Origin: Bacteroidota bacterium
GTDB lineage: Bacteria > Bacteroidota > Bacteroidia > B-17B0 > Aurantibacillaceae
Assembly (NCBI GenBank): GCA_963169355.1
Contig: CAUJCR010000006.1
Location: 1 to 64,000 of the forward strand
DNA length: 64,000 nucleotides
Direction: 5' to 3'
The notes under the pieces are model-generated. The model was not told where the DNA came from, made no database searches, and worked only from the letters and a program-made list of their open reading frames with translations. The position numbers and the translations under genes are program-made. Positions 43,596-53,739 of the stretch are shown here, in pieces; within the stretch, counting starts at the first letter, position 1, and each line of letters starts with the position of its first letter.

Positions 43596-46500
43596 ATGAG
43601 CACATTTTTAAAAAATTGTTTTTTTACCATTTTACTAACTTGTTTGGTTTTATTAACTAAACTATCTCATTCACAAACTTTATTAACCTACAGTGTTCCT
43701 GGAGCGACGACCTGGACTGTTCCATCGTGCGTAACTAGCATTACGGTTCAAACGTTTGGTGGCGGTGGCGGTGGCGGTGGAGCCATTGCTATTGTTAGAA
43801 ATTCAAGTGATGGAGAGGCTTGTTCTGGCGCTGGCGGTGGCGGCGGTGGTGGATATTCATCAGCAGTATTAGCTGTAACTCCTGGACAGGTATATTCAAT
43901 TGTAGTAGGTGCGGGAGGAACAGCGGGGATAAGTGGTTCTGGTACATGGAATGGAGGAATTTCAACACCTGCGGGTCCAGGAGGAACAGGAGGAACAAGT
44001 TCATTTAGTGGATATTCATACAACGTTCAGGCTACAGGTGGTACTGGAGGATCAGGTTCTAGTGCATATAACAATAATAACCCTCCTGACATGAATGCAA
44101 CTGGTCTTGGAGGCTCTGGAGGTGTTGGTTCTGGAGGTTCAGTAAATTTTAATGGAGGAAATGGAGCTGCTGGGCATATATTATTTGTAAGTACTGATAA
44201 GAGTGGAGCGGGTGGGGGAGCTGCTGGACCAGGAGGAAACGGGGGGAATGGTACACCTGGTAACATGGTAGGGATTGTGAATCCTCCCGGAGGAACAGGA
44301 CAAGCGCCAGGTGGAAATGGTGGAGATGGAAGAATGAATAACATTCCTTCAAATTTTAATCCGGCAGCTTTTAATGGAAATACATTCGGGGGAGGCGCTG
44401 GGGGTGCTTTAATTCATAAAGAAGGATATGGTGTTTTATCTAGAGCGGGAGGAGTAGGTGCTAGTGGAGCTGTGCGCATTCTTTATAATATACCAAGTTC
44501 TCCAGGTATTACTTCGGTTACTTCAACAACAATAAATTGTAATTCATCAACAGCGCAAGCCGCTATTACATATACTAATGGAGCAACTACCTTTACTTGG
44601 TCTGGCCCAGGGATTGTGTCTGGTCAAGGTACTGGAACTATAACTGTAAACATTGGTGGTGCTTATTCCTATTCTGCCTCTGCAGGAGGTGGATGTGTGT
44701 TTACAGGCTCTATCAACGTGAACACAAATATTGCTTATCCCGATGTTTCATCAAATGCTGGTAGTTTATCGTGTAGTGTTTTAACTACAACCGTAACGGC
44801 ATCTACTCCAGCTAGCCCAGTTAGTTATACATGGACGGGCCCAGGTGTTGTATCTGGCGGCGGAAGTTCTACAGCTAATGTTAATCAACCTGGTACATAT
44901 AGTTATACTGTAACAAATACCAGCAATGGTTGCAAATCAACAGGAACGGTAGCCGTAACTCAAAACACCTCTGTGGTTACTGCCTCGGTTGCCTCAACAA
45001 ATTCTATAAATTGTAATACAACTACTGCACAAGTAATAGCAAGTACTACGGTTTCTCCAGTAAGTTATAATTGGAGTGGTACAGGTATCGTTAGTGGTGG
45101 AGGAACTCCAACCATTACAGTTAATCAAGGAGGAACATTTAATTATACAATAACAAATACCTCTAATGGATGTGTAACAACAGGTAATGTAAATATTCCT
45201 TCTAGTACGAATGCACCTGTGGTTGGTTCGTCTAACGGTGGTAATTTGAATTGTAATGTATTAACTACAACAGCAAGTGCTACTACAATTACATCACCTG
45301 TTACTTATAATTGGTCGGGGCCTGGTATTGTAGGTTCAAATACAGTAAGTACAATTTCTATTAATCAACCTGGCACTTATAATTATACTGTAACAAATCC
45401 TGCTAATGGTTGTAGAACTACTGGGGCACAAGTAATCTCTCAAAACACAACGCCTCCAGCTACAACAGCTTCTTTAACTACTAATATTACTTGTACAACA
45501 ACTTCTGCCACCTTGCAAGGAGGTCCATCAAGTGGTGTAACTTATACTTGGACTGGAGCTGGGATATCTAGTAATCCTAATTTAGCGGTTGTTACAATAA
45601 CCAATACAGGAACCTATACATTAACGACAACGAGTATTGTAAATGGATGTACTAATACAGCAGTAGTAACTGTTACAGCTAATTTAACACCTCCACAGGT
45701 TAGTATTAATCCTGATGTAACTATTAATTGTGCCGTGCCTTCAGCTACTTTACAAGGAAGTTCAAGTACACCAGGCGCTACCTTCTCATGGAACCCAGGT
45801 GGAAGTTCTCCAAATACGGCTACAACGGTTGTAAATTCTCCAGGAACTTATACTTTAACGGTTACAAACCCAGCTAATGGTTGTACGAGCTCTGCTGTTC
45901 AATCTGTTACTCAAAATACAACAGCACCTACATTAACAGTTAACGGCACACAAACCATTAATTGTATTTCAACAAATGCAGTATTAAGTAGTACAACATC
46001 ATCTAGTCCGGTAAGTTATAGCTGGACAGGTCCTGGCGTAGGAAATCCTGCAGGAAGCACGCCAACAAACTCTGCAACAACTGTAAATGTTGGAGGAACA
46101 TACACTTTAGTAATTACAGATATTGTGAATAGTTGTTATACAGCCTCTGTTGTTAGTGTTATACAAAACACCACAACACCATTGGTTACACCAGCAGTAA
46201 GCGGTATAATAAGTTGTACGACTACAGTTGTAACAGCTACGGCAAGCACATTAGCATCTCCAGTTACTTATGCATGGAGTGGTCCAGGAATTATATCATC
46301 TACTAATGCCTCAACTATATCAGCCAATCAGGCGGGAGTTTATGGATACACCGTAACCAACACTTCTAATGGTTGTTTTACTACTGGAACAGTAGCTATT
46401 TCACAAAACACCACAACACCTACTTTAACGGTATCAAACACTCAAACAATTACTTGTTCTACACCAACGGTATCAATTACGGGTTCAGCATCTCCATCTA

Positions 46501-49097
46501 CAGTAACTCCTGTGTGGACTGGAGGTGTGTGTGCAGGAGCTAATTCATTTACTGCCGCTGCATGTTCTCCAGGTATTTATACACTAACTGTTACAGATCC
46601 TATTAGTGGTTGTGTTACATCAAGAACAGTGGAAGTTGTGCCTAGCACAGGGGTTCCTGCGGTAACAGCTTCTAGTACAGGAACTATCACATGTACAAAT
46701 ACAACCGCGCAAGTGGCAGCATCTACAACTGCTACACCTGTAACGTATGCTTGGTCGGGACCAGGTACAGTTACCGGCGCTACAAGTTCAACGGGTACTG
46801 TAAGTGTTGGCGGAACTTATCAATGTGTTGTAACCAATACATTAACAGGTTGCTCTGCTACGGTTACAACAGTTGTTCCTTCAAACACAACTCCAGTTGT
46901 GGCATCTGCTAATTCTTCAGGAAGTATAACATGTAGTACACAAACCTTAAATTTATCGGCAACTCCATCAGGTACTACTTATGTTTACTCATGGTCTGGC
47001 CCTGGTACTATTCAAAACAATACAACAAGTTCTCCTACTATAGATAATGGAGGTGTATATACAGTAACTATTACAAATTCTACAAATGGTTGTGTGGGTA
47101 ACGCAACAGTAAGCGTTGCGTCTAATACAGTTGCCCCTACTTTAACTTTAAGCCCAGCTAGTTTAACTACAACATGTGCTAACCCAACGGTTGCACTCAA
47201 TGCCTCTAGTAATGCAGGTACAAATGCTACGTATAGTTGGACGGTTCCTGCAACAGGCTCTTTATCTAATCCAAACATTAATAATCCAATTGCTGGAGGT
47301 TCGGGTGTATTTACAGTTCAAGTAACTAACACGGTATCTGGATGTACATCAGCTACTGCTACAATGACTTTAACAGCAGATGCTAATACACCAACCATAA
47401 CGGCTGTTGCTGATAATACAGTAATTTGTGAAGGCAGTGTGAGTACTTTAACTGTATCGGGTGCCGATACTTATACTTGGAGTACATCACAAACAGTAGG
47501 TACAATTACTGTATCTCCAACGTCAAATACTACTTATAGTGTAATTGGTACAAATACTACAACTGGTTGTAGTGGAATGGCGAACATTACCGTTTCGGTA
47601 ACACCTAGCCCTACTGTAAATATTAACGCAAGCAGTTTAGCTATTTGCGATGGAGCTAGCGCTACATTTACACTTACAGGTGCTACTAATTATACAGTAA
47701 GTGCTCCAAATCAAACAACAACTAACACAGTAGTTGTAACTCCTACTATTCAAACAACTTATACTGTTACAGGTGAAACTCAAAATTGTACAAGTAATAC
47801 TGCTACTATTACTGTGGACGTTAACCCTCTCCCGCTAGTTACTGTGTCGGACGCGACAACTTGTGCTGGTTCGCCTGTAACATTAACATCATCTAATGCC
47901 GATGTGTATAATTGGATACCAACAGGTGAAACAACAAATACCATTAGTGTAAGCCCTACTTCTAGTACTAGTTATAGTGTAACAGGTACAAATACTTTAA
48001 CAGGATGTACCTCAACAATTGTGGTAGCTAATGTTACGGTAAACAATTTACCAACTATCACAGCATCTTCTAATCCAAGCATAACTTGTATTACAGAAAC
48101 AGTTACTTTAAACGCTACTACTTCTGGAACCACCTCTATTACAAGCTATACTTGGACACTAGGAAATGGTATTACTTCTTTAAATCAAAACACGTCTAAT
48201 CCTAGTTTCCCTGCTTCAGGTCTTACTACTGGAACTTATACTTATGTAGTAACTGCTACCGATGCTAATGGATGTGTGTCGCCAGTTGCCACCACCACCG
48301 TGGAAATTATAGATGCACCAAATGCTAATTTTGATTTAAGCGATTTAAGTATTTGTCAAAATGCAAATGGCAACATCAGTATTAATACTCCTCAAAGTGG
48401 TATAACGTATGACTGGGAAATTAATGGTCAGAGCTTTACTAATACAAATCCATTAATGATACCTTCAAGTGTTTCGGGAACTGCAGGTACTTACACCGTA
48501 AGTGTAGTAGCATCAATAGGAACTTGTACAAATACTGCTAATAATACATTAACGGTAACAGCATTACCAACTATTGCGTTAGTAAATTACACAGTATCAG
48601 CTTGTGAAAATGCATCGGCTGGATTAGAAATTGCTAGTCCAACAAGCGGTAATGTTTATACTTGGGCATATAATAGTGCTGCAGTAGGATCTGGAACAAC
48701 TTATAATATCAATGCTTTATCTTCTTCTAATATTGGAACTTATACAGCTACCGTTGTAGATGCTAACGGTTGTGCTAATAGTACTATTGGTCTTGTAGAT
48801 ATGATGCCTTGCGAAACTTATGTTCCAGAAATATTTACACCTAATGGAGATGGTAAAAACGATGGCTTTGTCATTAAAAACATTGAGAATTATCCAAATA
48901 ATAAACTTAAAATATTTAATCGTTGGGGTAATTTAGTTTACCAAAAAGACGGTTACTTGAATGAGTTTGATGGATACGCCAATACGGGAGATCAGGTAGG
49001 AAAAAATAAATTACCTGCTGGAACATACTACGTAATTCTAGAGTATGGAGATGATAAAACAGAAACTTATAATGGCTATTTAATTCTTCAGTATTAA
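43596..49097 (+). CDS. Giant type B T9SS adhesin with glycine-rich N-terminal domain
   Basis: This 1833-residue secreted protein has a signal peptide (FFTILLTCLVLLTKLSHSQ), a glycine-rich domain (~25-300) with G7-8 runs and GGYSSAVLAVTPGQVYSIVV-type strands, about twelve Ig/PKD-like modules of ~80 residues (each with one N-terminal Cys, a PVSYTWTGPG-like core and N-G-C near the end), a few more divergent modules, and a C-terminal type B domain (VPEIFTPNGDGKNDGF, KIFNRWGNLVYQKDGY, YNGYLILQY). I chose ATG 43596 because the upstream TTG at 43551 would precede the signal peptide by 15 residues. PorP/SprF and PorE-like genes follow directly. The glycine-rich part resembles tail-adhesin polyglycine domains. 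Confidence 0.92.
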   Translation: MSTFLKNCFFTILLTCLVLLTKLSHSQTLLTYSVPGATTWTVPSCVTSITVQTFGGGGGGGGAIAIVRNSSDGEACSGAGGGGGGGYSSAVLAVTPGQVYSIVVGAGGTAGISGSGTWNGGISTPAGPGGTGGTSSFSGYSYNVQATGGTGGSGSSAYNNNNPPDMNATGLGGSGGVGSGGSVNFNGGNGAAGHILFVSTDKSGAGGGAAGPGGNGGNGTPGNMVGIVNPPGGTGQAPGGNGGDGRMNNIPSNFNPAAFNGNTFGGGAGGALIHKEGYGVLSRAGGVGASGAVRILYNIPSSPGITSVTSTTINCNSSTAQAAITYTNGATTFTWSGPGIVSGQGTGTITVNIGGAYSYSASAGGGCVFTGSINVNTNIAYPDVSSNAGSLSCSVLTTTVTASTPASPVSYTWTGPGVVSGGGSSTANVNQPGTYSYTVTNTSNGCKSTGTVAVTQNTSVVTASVASTNSINCNTTTAQVIASTTVSPVSYNWSGTGIVSGGGTPTITVNQGGTFNYTITNTSNGCVTTGNVNIPSSTNAPVVGSSNGGNLNCNVLTTTASATTITSPVTYNWSGPGIVGSNTVSTISINQPGTYNYTVTNPANGCRTTGAQVISQNTTPPATTASLTTNITCTTTSATLQGGPSSGVTYTWTGAGISSNPNLAVVTITNTGTYTLTTTSIVNGCTNTAVVTVTANLTPPQVSINPDVTINCAVPSATLQGSSSTPGATFSWNPGGSSPNTATTVVNSPGTYTLTVTNPANGCTSSAVQSVTQNTTAPTLTVNGTQTINCISTNAVLSSTTSSSPVSYSWTGPGVGNPAGSTPTNSATTVNVGGTYTLVITDIVNSCYTASVVSVIQNTTTPLVTPAVSGIISCTTTVVTATASTLASPVTYAWSGPGIISSTNASTISANQAGVYGYTVTNTSNGCFTTGTVAISQNTTTPTLTVSNTQTITCSTPTVSITGSASPSTVTPVWTGGVCAGANSFTAAACSPGIYTLTVTDPISGCVTSRTVEVVPSTGVPAVTASSTGTITCTNTTAQVAASTTATPVTYAWSGPGTVTGATSSTGTVSVGGTYQCVVTNTLTGCSATVTTVVPSNTTPVVASANSSGSITCSTQTLNLSATPSGTTYVYSWSGPGTIQNNTTSSPTIDNGGVYTVTITNSTNGCVGNATVSVASNTVAPTLTLSPASLTTTCANPTVALNASSNAGTNATYSWTVPATGSLSNPNINNPIAGGSGVFTVQVTNTVSGCTSATATMTLTADANTPTITAVADNTVICEGSVSTLTVSGADTYTWSTSQTVGTITVSPTSNTTYSVIGTNTTTGCSGMANITVSVTPSPTVNINASSLAICDGASATFTLTGATNYTVSAPNQTTTNTVVVTPTIQTTYTVTGETQNCTSNTATITVDVNPLPLVTVSDATTCAGSPVTLTSSNADVYNWIPTGETTNTISVSPTSSTSYSVTGTNTLTGCTSTIVVANVTVNNLPTITASSNPSITCITETVTLNATTSGTTSITSYTWTLGNGITSLNQNTSNPSFPASGLTTGTYTYVVTATDANGCVSPVATTTVEIIDAPNANFDLSDLSICQNANGNISINTPQSGITYDWEINGQSFTNTNPLMIPSSVSGTAGTYTVSVVASIGTCTNTANNTLTVTALPTIALVNYTVSACENASAGLEIASPTSGNVYTWAYNSAAVGSGTTYNINALSSSNIGTYTATVVDANGCANSTIGLVDMMPCETYVPEIFTPNGDGKNDGFVIKNIENYPNNKLKIFNRWGNLVYQKDGYLNEFDGYANTGDQVGKNKLPAGTYYVILEYGDDKTETYNGYLILQY

Positions 49098-49115
49098 TAA
49101 ATTGATTAACATAAA

Positions 49116-50045
49116 ATGATTTTAAAAATGAAAAGACACATCTTAAGTTTAGCTATTATAGCTTTTGTGGGGGCATTAAAGGCTCAGCAAGAGACACAAC
49201 ATAGTATGTATTTTTTTAATCCCGTGTTGGTAAATCCAGCTTATGCAGGTAGTCAGGAGGCTTTAAGCGTTACTGGAACTGTTCGCGACCAATGGACTAA
49301 CTTAAAAGGGGCACCAAAAACACAGGTGTTATCGGTACACTCTCCATTAAAAATTGAGAATATTGGTGTGGGTCTTACGGTATTAAACGATCAATTAGGT
49401 GTTACAAAAAACACAGGAGTTTATGCAGATTTATCGTATAGTGTTAGATTGAATAAAAATAATAGCCGCTTAGCTTTTGGCGCTAAATTAGGAATGGATT
49501 TCTTTCGTCAAGATTTTACTAATCTACGCATTAATGATAATACCGATGAACTGTATCAAGAAGGCTTTAAGTATCGCAAAAATCTTTTCAATGCAGGAGC
49601 TGGTATTTACTATTATGGCAAGCGTCATTATTTGGGAATTGCAACACCTCGTTTATTAAAAAATAAATTAGATTTAGCTTATGACCAAAAAGCACTTCAA
49701 GAAAACCACTATTACTTTTTTGGAGGTATTGTGGTAAAACTAAATCCAGCTATTAACATGCGTCCTTCTTTTATGGTTAAATACGTAAATAATGCCCCAC
49801 TTTCTATCGAAGGTAATTTATCGTTTTTGTTTTACGAAAAGTGGTGGCTTGGTGCTATGTACCGTCATAAAGCCGCAGCGGGTTTAAACGTTATGTACAA
49901 TGTAACTCAAAATTTAAGAATAGGTTATGCGTATGACTATCAACTTACTTCTTTACAAAAATTTAGTGTAGGCTCACATGAAATCATGATAGGATATGAT
50001 TTAAGAAGTAAATCTAAAGGATTCAAATCGCCTCGATATTTCTAG
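49116..50045 (+). CDS. PorP/SprF family T9SS membrane protein
   Basis: The ~309-residue protein has a signal peptide ending LKAQ, the family start QHSMYFFNPVLVNPAYAGS, VRDQWTNLKGAPKTQVLSV and a barrel-like C-terminal half ending HEIMIGYDL. It should act as the outer-membrane partner of the type B adhesin whose stop lies 18 bp upstream. A second in-frame ATG at 49128 gives a tighter signal peptide and is equally possible. The next gene, PorE-like, starts 44 bp later. Confidence 0.93.
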   Translation: MILKMKRHILSLAIIAFVGALKAQQETQHSMYFFNPVLVNPAYAGSQEALSVTGTVRDQWTNLKGAPKTQVLSVHSPLKIENIGVGLTVLNDQLGVTKNTGVYADLSYSVRLNKNNSRLAFGAKLGMDFFRQDFTNLRINDNTDELYQEGFKYRKNLFNAGAGIYYYGKRHYLGIATPRLLKNKLDLAYDQKALQENHYYFFGGIVVKLNPAINMRPSFMVKYVNNAPLSIEGNLSFLFYEKWWLGAMYRHKAAAGLNVMYNVTQNLRIGYAYDYQLTSLQKFSVGSHEIMIGYDLRSKSKGFKSPRYF

Positions 50046-50089
50046 AACCTATTTTCACTTTTTAGCATTACGTTACAACAAAAAATTAT

Positions 50090-52306
50090 ATGAAAAAAAT
50101 TACACTTATTTCGTTCTTCTTTGTGCTTGCATTCACTACACAAGCACAATCGTTACTACAAAAAAAAGCAGATCAGCTATACAACGAATTATCGTATGTA
50201 GCGGCCGCCGATTATTACAAGAACCTAACAAAATCTGACAAACCAACTGAAGAGAATCTTAGAAGATTGGCAGTGTGTTATTTTAAGATTTATGATTTTG
50301 TAAATGCGGAATCTGCCTACAAAAGTTTAATAGACAAATTTAATGGAACAACTACCGAAGCAGATTTAATTAATTATTTACAATGTTTAAAATATAATCA
50401 AAAATACACAGCTGTAGATGATGTTTTAAAGCAACTCGAACAAAAAAGAAAAGATAATCTCATCAGTAAAAATCACGCTAAGAACAAAAATTATCTAAAG
50501 ACATTAAAAGAAGATTCATCGTCGTATCAAATAACGAATGTAGAAAAACTAAACACCGAAACCTCAGAATTTTCACCTGTTTTTTTTAATAAAAACAACG
50601 CAGTGTTATTTGCGTCTAACAGACGGAACGCTTCGGCGCGTAACAAAACCTTTGCTTGGGATGATACTTATTTTATTGATATGTACACATCTATCAAAAG
50701 AGATTCTTTAAAATTTGAGTCGGCAATCTCAATGCCTAAAGGCATCTCAGGGCTTTACCATGATGGTCCTGCCTCCTTATCAGCTGATGAAAAAACAGTT
50801 TACATGACTAAAAGTAATGTAGTAACTAAAAAAGTAAAAGGTGTTTTAGTGAGTGTCATAAACCTTAAACTTTATATTTATAAAAAAGACTCTACAGGGA
50901 GACTCTCTGCCCCTGAGAATTTTCCATTTAATTCAAACGATTATTCGGTTGGTCACGCAACCGTAACTAAAGACGGTAAACGCATGTATTTCGTATCAGA
51001 CATGCCTGGAGGGTATGGACAAACGGATTTATATGTTTCTGAGTTTAAAAATGGGCAATGGCAAAAACCTGAAAACCTAGGACAAGCCATTAATACCGAA
51101 GGAAGAGAAATGTTTCCTTATGTTCACGAAGACGGAACTTTATTTTTCTCTACGGATGGAAGAGCTGGTTTGGGCGGATTAGATTTATACTTTACGGTGC
51201 CATCAATGGATGCTTATTTTGAACCGCAAAACCTAGGATTTCCAATCAACTCCAATTTTGATGATTTTGGATTTGCGCTCAATAGCGATTTAAAAACGGG
51301 ATATTTTTCTAGTAATCGTCCTGGTGGAAAAGGTAAAGATGATATTTATTTTTTCCGCTCAAAAGAACCATTAATGGGTGTTACATTTAGCGGTATTGTG
51401 TTTGACGAAAGCGATAAAGAAAAAATTCCAGGTGCTTGGGTGTATTTGTTAGACCATAACAAATTAGTAATAGATTCTTTAAAAACTAATGATAAAGCAG
51501 AATATTTGTTTACAATTAACGACCCATCAAAACAATATTTTGTTGGGGCAAAAGAACGCGTTAAATACTACGACCGCCTAATACCTGTAGGCAAATTAGA
51601 AGTAGGAGAAAATAAAAAGAATATAGGCTTGTTTCCAAAATATAAACTTATTGATGTAGTAACAGATATCAAAACTGGACAACCTATTGAAGGAGTTAAA
51701 ACCACTTTTATTGACAAACTTACACAAACTACTAAGATGTATTCAACCGATGCTAATGGAACATTTACAGATATTATTAGAAATAAAAAACCAGGAGACG
51801 TATTAAAGTTTAGTATCGTGTATGAAAAATCGGGTTACATAAAAGTTGAAAAAGATTATGAAATAACCTTAGATGTTAATACAGTAATTGAACTCAGTGA
51901 GAAGTTACAGAAAATGGAGATTGGAGCCGATATTGCTAAGGTTATAAAAATTGAGCCTATTTATTTTGATTTGAATAAATGGAACATTAGGCCAGATGCG
52001 GCAAAGGAGCTAGATAAAATAGTTAAGGTAATGAAAGAAAATCCAACCATGACTATTGAATTAGGTTCACATACCGATTGCCGTTCGAGCAAGGCTTACA
52101 ACTTATCGTTATCCGATAAACGCGCTAAATCATCGGCAGCTTATATTGTTTCAAAAGGTATTGCTAAAAGTCGTATTGTGGGTAAGGGTTACGGAGAAAG
52201 TAAACTAATTAATGGCTGTGCTTGTGAAGGCAAGGTGGAATCTACTTGTTCAGAAGAAGAACATCAAGCAAACAGAAGAACCGAATTTTTAATTACTAAA
52301 TTTTAA
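50090..52306 (+). CDS. PorE-like OmpA-family protein (TPR, beta-propeller, CRD, OmpA)
   Basis: This 738-residue protein has a signal peptide (LISFFFVLAFTTQAQ), TPR-like helices (~20-145), a PD40-type beta-propeller (~155-430; SLSADEKTVYMTK, TVTKDGKRMYFVSDMPGGYG, GYFSSNRPGGKGKDDIYFF), carboxypeptidase-regulatory-like beta domains (~435-600) and a C-terminal OmpA peptidoglycan-binding domain (~615-738; IYFDLNKWNIRP, GSHTDCRSSKAYNLSLSDKRA, ANRRTEFLI). This domain order is that of T9SS PorE. It probably tethers the PorP/SprF-adhesin assembly to the cell wall. Whether it is the general PorE or a locus-specific paralogue cannot be told here. Confidence 0.88.
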   Translation: MKKITLISFFFVLAFTTQAQSLLQKKADQLYNELSYVAAADYYKNLTKSDKPTEENLRRLAVCYFKIYDFVNAESAYKSLIDKFNGTTTEADLINYLQCLKYNQKYTAVDDVLKQLEQKRKDNLISKNHAKNKNYLKTLKEDSSSYQITNVEKLNTETSEFSPVFFNKNNAVLFASNRRNASARNKTFAWDDTYFIDMYTSIKRDSLKFESAISMPKGISGLYHDGPASLSADEKTVYMTKSNVVTKKVKGVLVSVINLKLYIYKKDSTGRLSAPENFPFNSNDYSVGHATVTKDGKRMYFVSDMPGGYGQTDLYVSEFKNGQWQKPENLGQAINTEGREMFPYVHEDGTLFFSTDGRAGLGGLDLYFTVPSMDAYFEPQNLGFPINSNFDDFGFALNSDLKTGYFSSNRPGGKGKDDIYFFRSKEPLMGVTFSGIVFDESDKEKIPGAWVYLLDHNKLVIDSLKTNDKAEYLFTINDPSKQYFVGAKERVKYYDRLIPVGKLEVGENKKNIGLFPKYKLIDVVTDIKTGQPIEGVKTTFIDKLTQTTKMYSTDANGTFTDIIRNKKPGDVLKFSIVYEKSGYIKVEKDYEITLDVNTVIELSEKLQKMEIGADIAKVIKIEPIYFDLNKWNIRPDAAKELDKIVKVMKENPTMTIELGSHTDCRSSKAYNLSLSDKRAKSSAAYIVSKGIAKSRIVGKGYGESKLINGCACEGKVESTCSEEEHQANRRTEFLITKF

Positions 52307-52346
52307 TATAAGTAGTACGCACTATGAGATCTAGTTCAAAAGATAT

Positions 52347-52397
52347 GTGGTTGTTATGGTAGTTGGTCTTTGCAAAGACCAACTACTCACCACTTTT
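52347..52397. terminator. Bidirectional terminator between the PorE-like and peroxiredoxin genes
   Basis: A perfect 28-bp palindrome (52359-52386, arms GTAGTTGGTCTTTG) with a GTGG/CCAC outer pair and T7 just after lies between the two convergent genes. Confidence 0.8.
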
Positions 52398-52409
52398 TTA
52401 TTATAGAAT

Positions 52410-52880
52410 TTACGCCAGTTTTGTTAAACAAGCTTTAATAGCTTCAAAATTAGGCAATTTACCAGCATCTTCAAGAATTTCTGAATATTGTAATATGCCA
52501 TTTTTGTCAATTACAAATGCGGAGCGTTTGGTTACACCTTGCATTCCAAAGCCAAAACTCTCGTATAATGATTGGTATGCCTTTGAAACTGTTTTATTAA
52601 AATCAGACAATAAATTAAAATTATAACCTTGCTCTTTTTTATAAGCACCTAAACTAAACAAAGAATCTATAGAGATAGCAACAACTTCTGCATTTAAGGT
52701 GGTGTAGGTATTATAATTATCACGTATGTAACATAATTCATCTGTACAAACGCCAGTAAATGCTAAAGGAAAAAATAATACAACTAAGTTTTTTCCTTTA
52801 TAGTCTGATAATGATATTTCTTTTTTATCGGTATTAAATAATTTAAAATCTGGGGCAGGTTTTCCAATTTCTAGTAACAT
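52410..52880 (-). CDS. Peroxiredoxin (AhpE/Bcp-like)
   Basis: This 156-residue thioredoxin-fold peroxidase has the motif FFPLAFTGVCTDELC, with peroxidatic Cys45 and a second Cys at 50, and KRSAFVIDKNGILQYSEI. It reduces peroxides in the cytoplasm. The close C-x4-C spacing is a common variant in this subgroup. It is transcribed away from the second peroxiredoxin gene (157 bp between starts), so both may respond to oxidative stress together, though no operator is visible. Confidence 0.93.
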   Translation of the reverse strand: MLLEIGKPAPDFKLFNTDKKEISLSDYKGKNLVVLFFPLAFTGVCTDELCYIRDNYNTYTTLNAEVVAISIDSLFSLGAYKKEQGYNFNLLSDFNKTVSKAYQSLYESFGFGMQGVTKRSAFVIDKNGILQYSEILEDAGKLPNFEAIKACLTKLA

Positions 52881-52993
52881 AATCTTTCTGTTTTTAGGGT
52901 TAGTAAACTAATTTTGTGTTAAAGTTACTAAGATATCTGTAAAAAGATACGTTAAACATTTATAAATAGAACCATTAATTACAAAGTAAATTC

Positions 52994-53001
52994 TATTTTT
53001 G
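52994..53001 (+). promoter_or_regulatory. TATTTTTG -7 box of the 2-Cys peroxiredoxin gene
   Basis: Exact TAnnTTTG match with a ~36-nt leader before the ATG at 53038. Confidence 0.6.
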
Positions 53002-53037
53002 TACAAAGATTTATAAACCTATAAAAAATATAATATT

Positions 53038-53667
53038 ATGGCATTAGTTGGAAAAAAAGCCCCTTCGTTTAAGGCAGCTGCCGTTGTTAACGGCTCAGAA
53101 TTTGTAGAAAATTTTTCGTTAGACCAATATATTGGTAAAAAACACGTGGTGTTTTTCTTTTATCCAAAAGATTTTACGTTTGTGTGTCCTACCGAGTTAC
53201 ATGCTTTCCAAGAAAAGCTTTCTGAATTTGAAAGTCGTGGATGTGCAGTAGTAGGCTGTAGTACCGATACCGAACAAAGTCACTGGGGTTGGTTACAAGT
53301 AGAGAAAAAAGCAGGCGGTATTAAAGGCGTTACATATCCATTAGTAGCTGATACTACTAAAATTATTTCAATTAATTATGACACTTTATTAGGTGATTAT
53401 GATGTAAATGAAAAAGGTGAATTAATTGCAACAGGTGATATGATTGCTTTCCGTGGCTTGTTTTTAATTGACAAACAAGGTATTGTACGCCATCAATTAA
53501 TTAATGATTTACCTTTAGGACGTAGCGTTGATGAGGCATTACGTATGGTAGATGCTTTACAGTTTTTTGAAGAAAACGGAGAGGTTTGCCCTGCTAATTG
53601 GCATAAAGGTCAAGAAGGCATGAAAGCAGATCATAAAGGTGTTGCCGAATACTTAGGAAAACACTAA
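53038..53667 (+). CDS. Typical 2-Cys peroxiredoxin (AhpC/Prx1 type)
   Basis: This 209-residue enzyme has the peroxidatic Cys50 in FYPKDFTFVCPTELHAF and the resolving Cys184 in GEVCPANW, so it is a decameric AhpC/Prx1-type peroxidase. It detoxifies hydrogen peroxide and organic peroxides with thioredoxin or AhpF as reductant; no ahpF is adjacent. It has its own promoter and a 15-bp-stem terminator, so it forms a single unit. Confidence 0.95.
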   Translation: MALVGKKAPSFKAAAVVNGSEFVENFSLDQYIGKKHVVFFFYPKDFTFVCPTELHAFQEKLSEFESRGCAVVGCSTDTEQSHWGWLQVEKKAGGIKGVTYPLVADTTKIISINYDTLLGDYDVNEKGELIATGDMIAFRGLFLIDKQGIVRHQLINDLPLGRSVDEALRMVDALQFFEENGEVCPANWHKGQEGMKADHKGVAEYLGKH

Positions 53668-53678
53668 AGAATTTAAAT

Positions 53679-53716
53679 CAAAAGAGGCTGAATGAAAATT
53701 CAGCCTCTTTTGTTTT
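53679..53716. terminator. Strong bidirectional terminator between the peroxiredoxin gene and atpG
   Basis: Perfect 15-bp stem (53679-53693 and 53698-53712) with a GAAA tetraloop and T/A-rich ends on both sides; it can stop both convergent transcripts. Confidence 0.96.
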
Positions 53717-53739
53717 GTGTCTTAATAAGGAATTAACTA

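Noticed and set aside
43748..44344. Proline-rich frames on the minus strand
   Set aside because: They are the complement of glycine codons in the adhesin's glycine-rich domain; the plus-strand protein has a signal peptide and recognised ends.
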